DNA of 64,000 nt, taken from positions 1 through 64,000 of the forward strand of contig JAGWTA010000009.1 of the NCBI GenBank assembly GCA_028869185.1, given 5' to 3'. A program made the translations under genes and the position numbers. This DNA comes from Hyphomicrobiales bacterium (GTDB taxonomy: Bacteria > Pseudomonadota > Alphaproteobacteria > Rhizobiales > Beijerinckiaceae). Shown here piece by piece: positions 62,630 through 64,000 of the stretch. The stretch's first letter is position 1, and each line of letters opens with the position of its first letter. Under the pieces are notes generated by a model that did no database searches, was not told where the DNA came from, and saw only the letters and a program-made list of their open reading frames with translations.

Positions 62630-63289
62630 ATGAAAAAAGCTACCATTGCCGTTCTGGTTTCGTCGCTGGCGCTTGGCGTTGTCGCCGCGCCCGCATTTGC
62701 GCAGGTGGCCGGTGGCGTCACGACGAGCGTGCAGGTCAATTCGGTGCTGGCCAAGGGCTGGAGCGTGAAGCGCACGGTGCTGGGCCAAGACATTCATGAC
62801 GAAAAAGGCGTCAAGATCGGCGATATCGATGACGTTCTCGTCGACAAGGCGACTGGCCATGCCCAACCGCTTGTGGGCGTCGGCGGCTTTCTGGGAATCG
62901 GGGAGCATTATGTCGCCATCGACTCCAAGGCGCTGCGCCTCGTGAACAACAAGCTGGTCTGGACGGGTGTAACGAAGGATGCGGTGAAGGCTATGCCGGC
63001 CATCGATCGTTCGAAGCTTCCGGCCGGCGTGGTGAGCCTGAAGAAAAGCGTGCTCGGGTCAAGCGTCCATAATGCGGCCAAGGAGACGGTCGGCAAGATC
63101 GAGGACGTGATCATTGCGCCCGACGGTTCGGCCTCGTTCGCCATCCTCAGCGCCGGCTCGTATCTTGCGATGGACAAGCATGACGTCGCCATACCGATTT
63201 CGCAGTTCAAGATGGACGGCGACTTTCAGTTGCCCAATGCGACGAAGGATATGCTGCGCGCCTTGCCGCCGTTCGTTTACGCACACTGA
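62630..63289 (+). CDS. Secreted tandem PRC-barrel domain protein
   Basis: A 219-residue periplasmic protein with a signal peptide (MKKATIAVLVSSLALGVVAA, ending PAFA). The mature part holds two PRC-barrel-like units: VKRTVLGQDIHDEKGVKIGD with IDDVLVDKATGHAQPLVGVG, and LKKSVLGSSVHNAAKETVGK with IEDVIIAPDGSASFAILSAG. PRC barrels occur in photosynthetic reaction centres and RNA-metabolism proteins, and commonly as exported stress-related proteins in Hyphomicrobiales. TTGGAG lies ten bases before the ATG at 62630. Followed by a bidirectional terminator facing eno. Confidence 0.85.
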   Translation: MKKATIAVLVSSLALGVVAAPAFAQVAGGVTTSVQVNSVLAKGWSVKRTVLGQDIHDEKGVKIGDIDDVLVDKATGHAQPLVGVGGFLGIGEHYVAIDSKALRLVNNKLVWTGVTKDAVKAMPAIDRSKLPAGVVSLKKSVLGSSVHNAAKETVGKIEDVIIAPDGSASFAILSAGSYLAMDKHDVAIPISQFKMDGDFQLPNATKDMLRALPPFVYAH

Positions 63290-63309
63290 TTACGCCTCCA
63301 CACGAGAAA

Positions 63310-63336
63310 GGCCGGGTCAAAGACCCGGCCTTTTTT
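63310..63336. terminator. Bidirectional intrinsic terminator between the PRC-barrel gene and eno
   Basis: Perfect 9-bp stem (63310-63318 with 63322-63330, three-base loop) with A before and six T after, between two convergent genes. Confidence 0.9.
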
Positions 63337-63373
63337 CGTTTGCTCTCCGCGCGGACGGCGATCCCGGGAAAAG

Positions 63374-64000
<627 letters not shown>

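Overview
The window is chromosomal DNA from a GC-rich alphaproteobacterium, most likely of the order Hyphomicrobiales (Rhizobiales). Evidence for this: the gene order dusB-ntrB-ntrC-ntrY-ntrX-hfq-hflX, a fused ispDF followed by pncC, two short Omp25/RopB-type beta-barrel proteins, a class I PHA synthase divergent from an aminotransferase-hom-glpX-recJ block, an ExoR-type Sel1 protein, and a two-domain cold-shock protein. The genus cannot be fixed from sequence alone. I see no phage, insertion sequence, CRISPR array or plasmid gene; almost everything is core chromosome with a thin layer of accessory genes.

Layout. 1-6 kb: rimO (cut by the window edge), two porin-like proteins each ending in a clear intrinsic terminator, with an acyltransferase and an acyl-CoA ligase between them. 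6-8.3 kb: a COQ10-like lipid-binding protein, convergent with pncC and ispDF. 8.6-18.8 kb, plus strand: the nitrogen-regulation cluster dusB-ntrBC-ntrYX, a coupled pair of half-size chromate transporters, hfq and hflX. 18.9-21.4 kb: a single-domain BLUF blue-light protein, glutathione peroxidase, mazG and a two-domain cold-shock protein with a long, structured leader. 21.7-29.9 kb, minus strand: a tightly coupled run rlpA, dacA-tmk-holB, metG-glycosyltransferase-tatD-MBL phosphodiesterase. 30-31.2 kb: tRNA-Ser(TGA) and an HU-family gene. 31.5-40.6 kb: methyltransferase, MFS, NhaA, YgiQ-type radical SAM protein, tRNA-Glu(TTC), recJ, GST and a GNAT-like protein. 40.8-49 kb: glpX, hom, aminotransferase, phaC and an FAH-family hydrolase. 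49-51.6 kb: argC, rpsI, rplM and a thioesterase. 51.8-64 kb: a TadG-like protein, a 41-residue membrane peptide, xth, an ExoR-like protein, the mntR/mntH pair with a palindromic operator, several small secreted or redox proteins, valS, a tandem PRC-barrel secreted protein and the 3' part of eno.

How the genes fit together: NtrBC and NtrYX plus Hfq form a nitrogen/redox regulatory module; dacA, rlpA and ExoR concern the envelope; hom, the aminotransferase and argC serve amino-acid synthesis; glpX and eno serve central carbon flow; phaC stores carbon as polyhydroxyalkanoate; MntR/MntH control manganese. No wholly new multi-gene system stands out. The observations most worth checking are the cold-shock leader hairpin, the mazG start sitting at the end of the csp terminator, the BLUF photoreceptor, the N-terminally extended PHA synthase, the glycosyltransferase wedged into the metG-tatD operon, and a tiny membrane protein with a very strong ribosome binding site.
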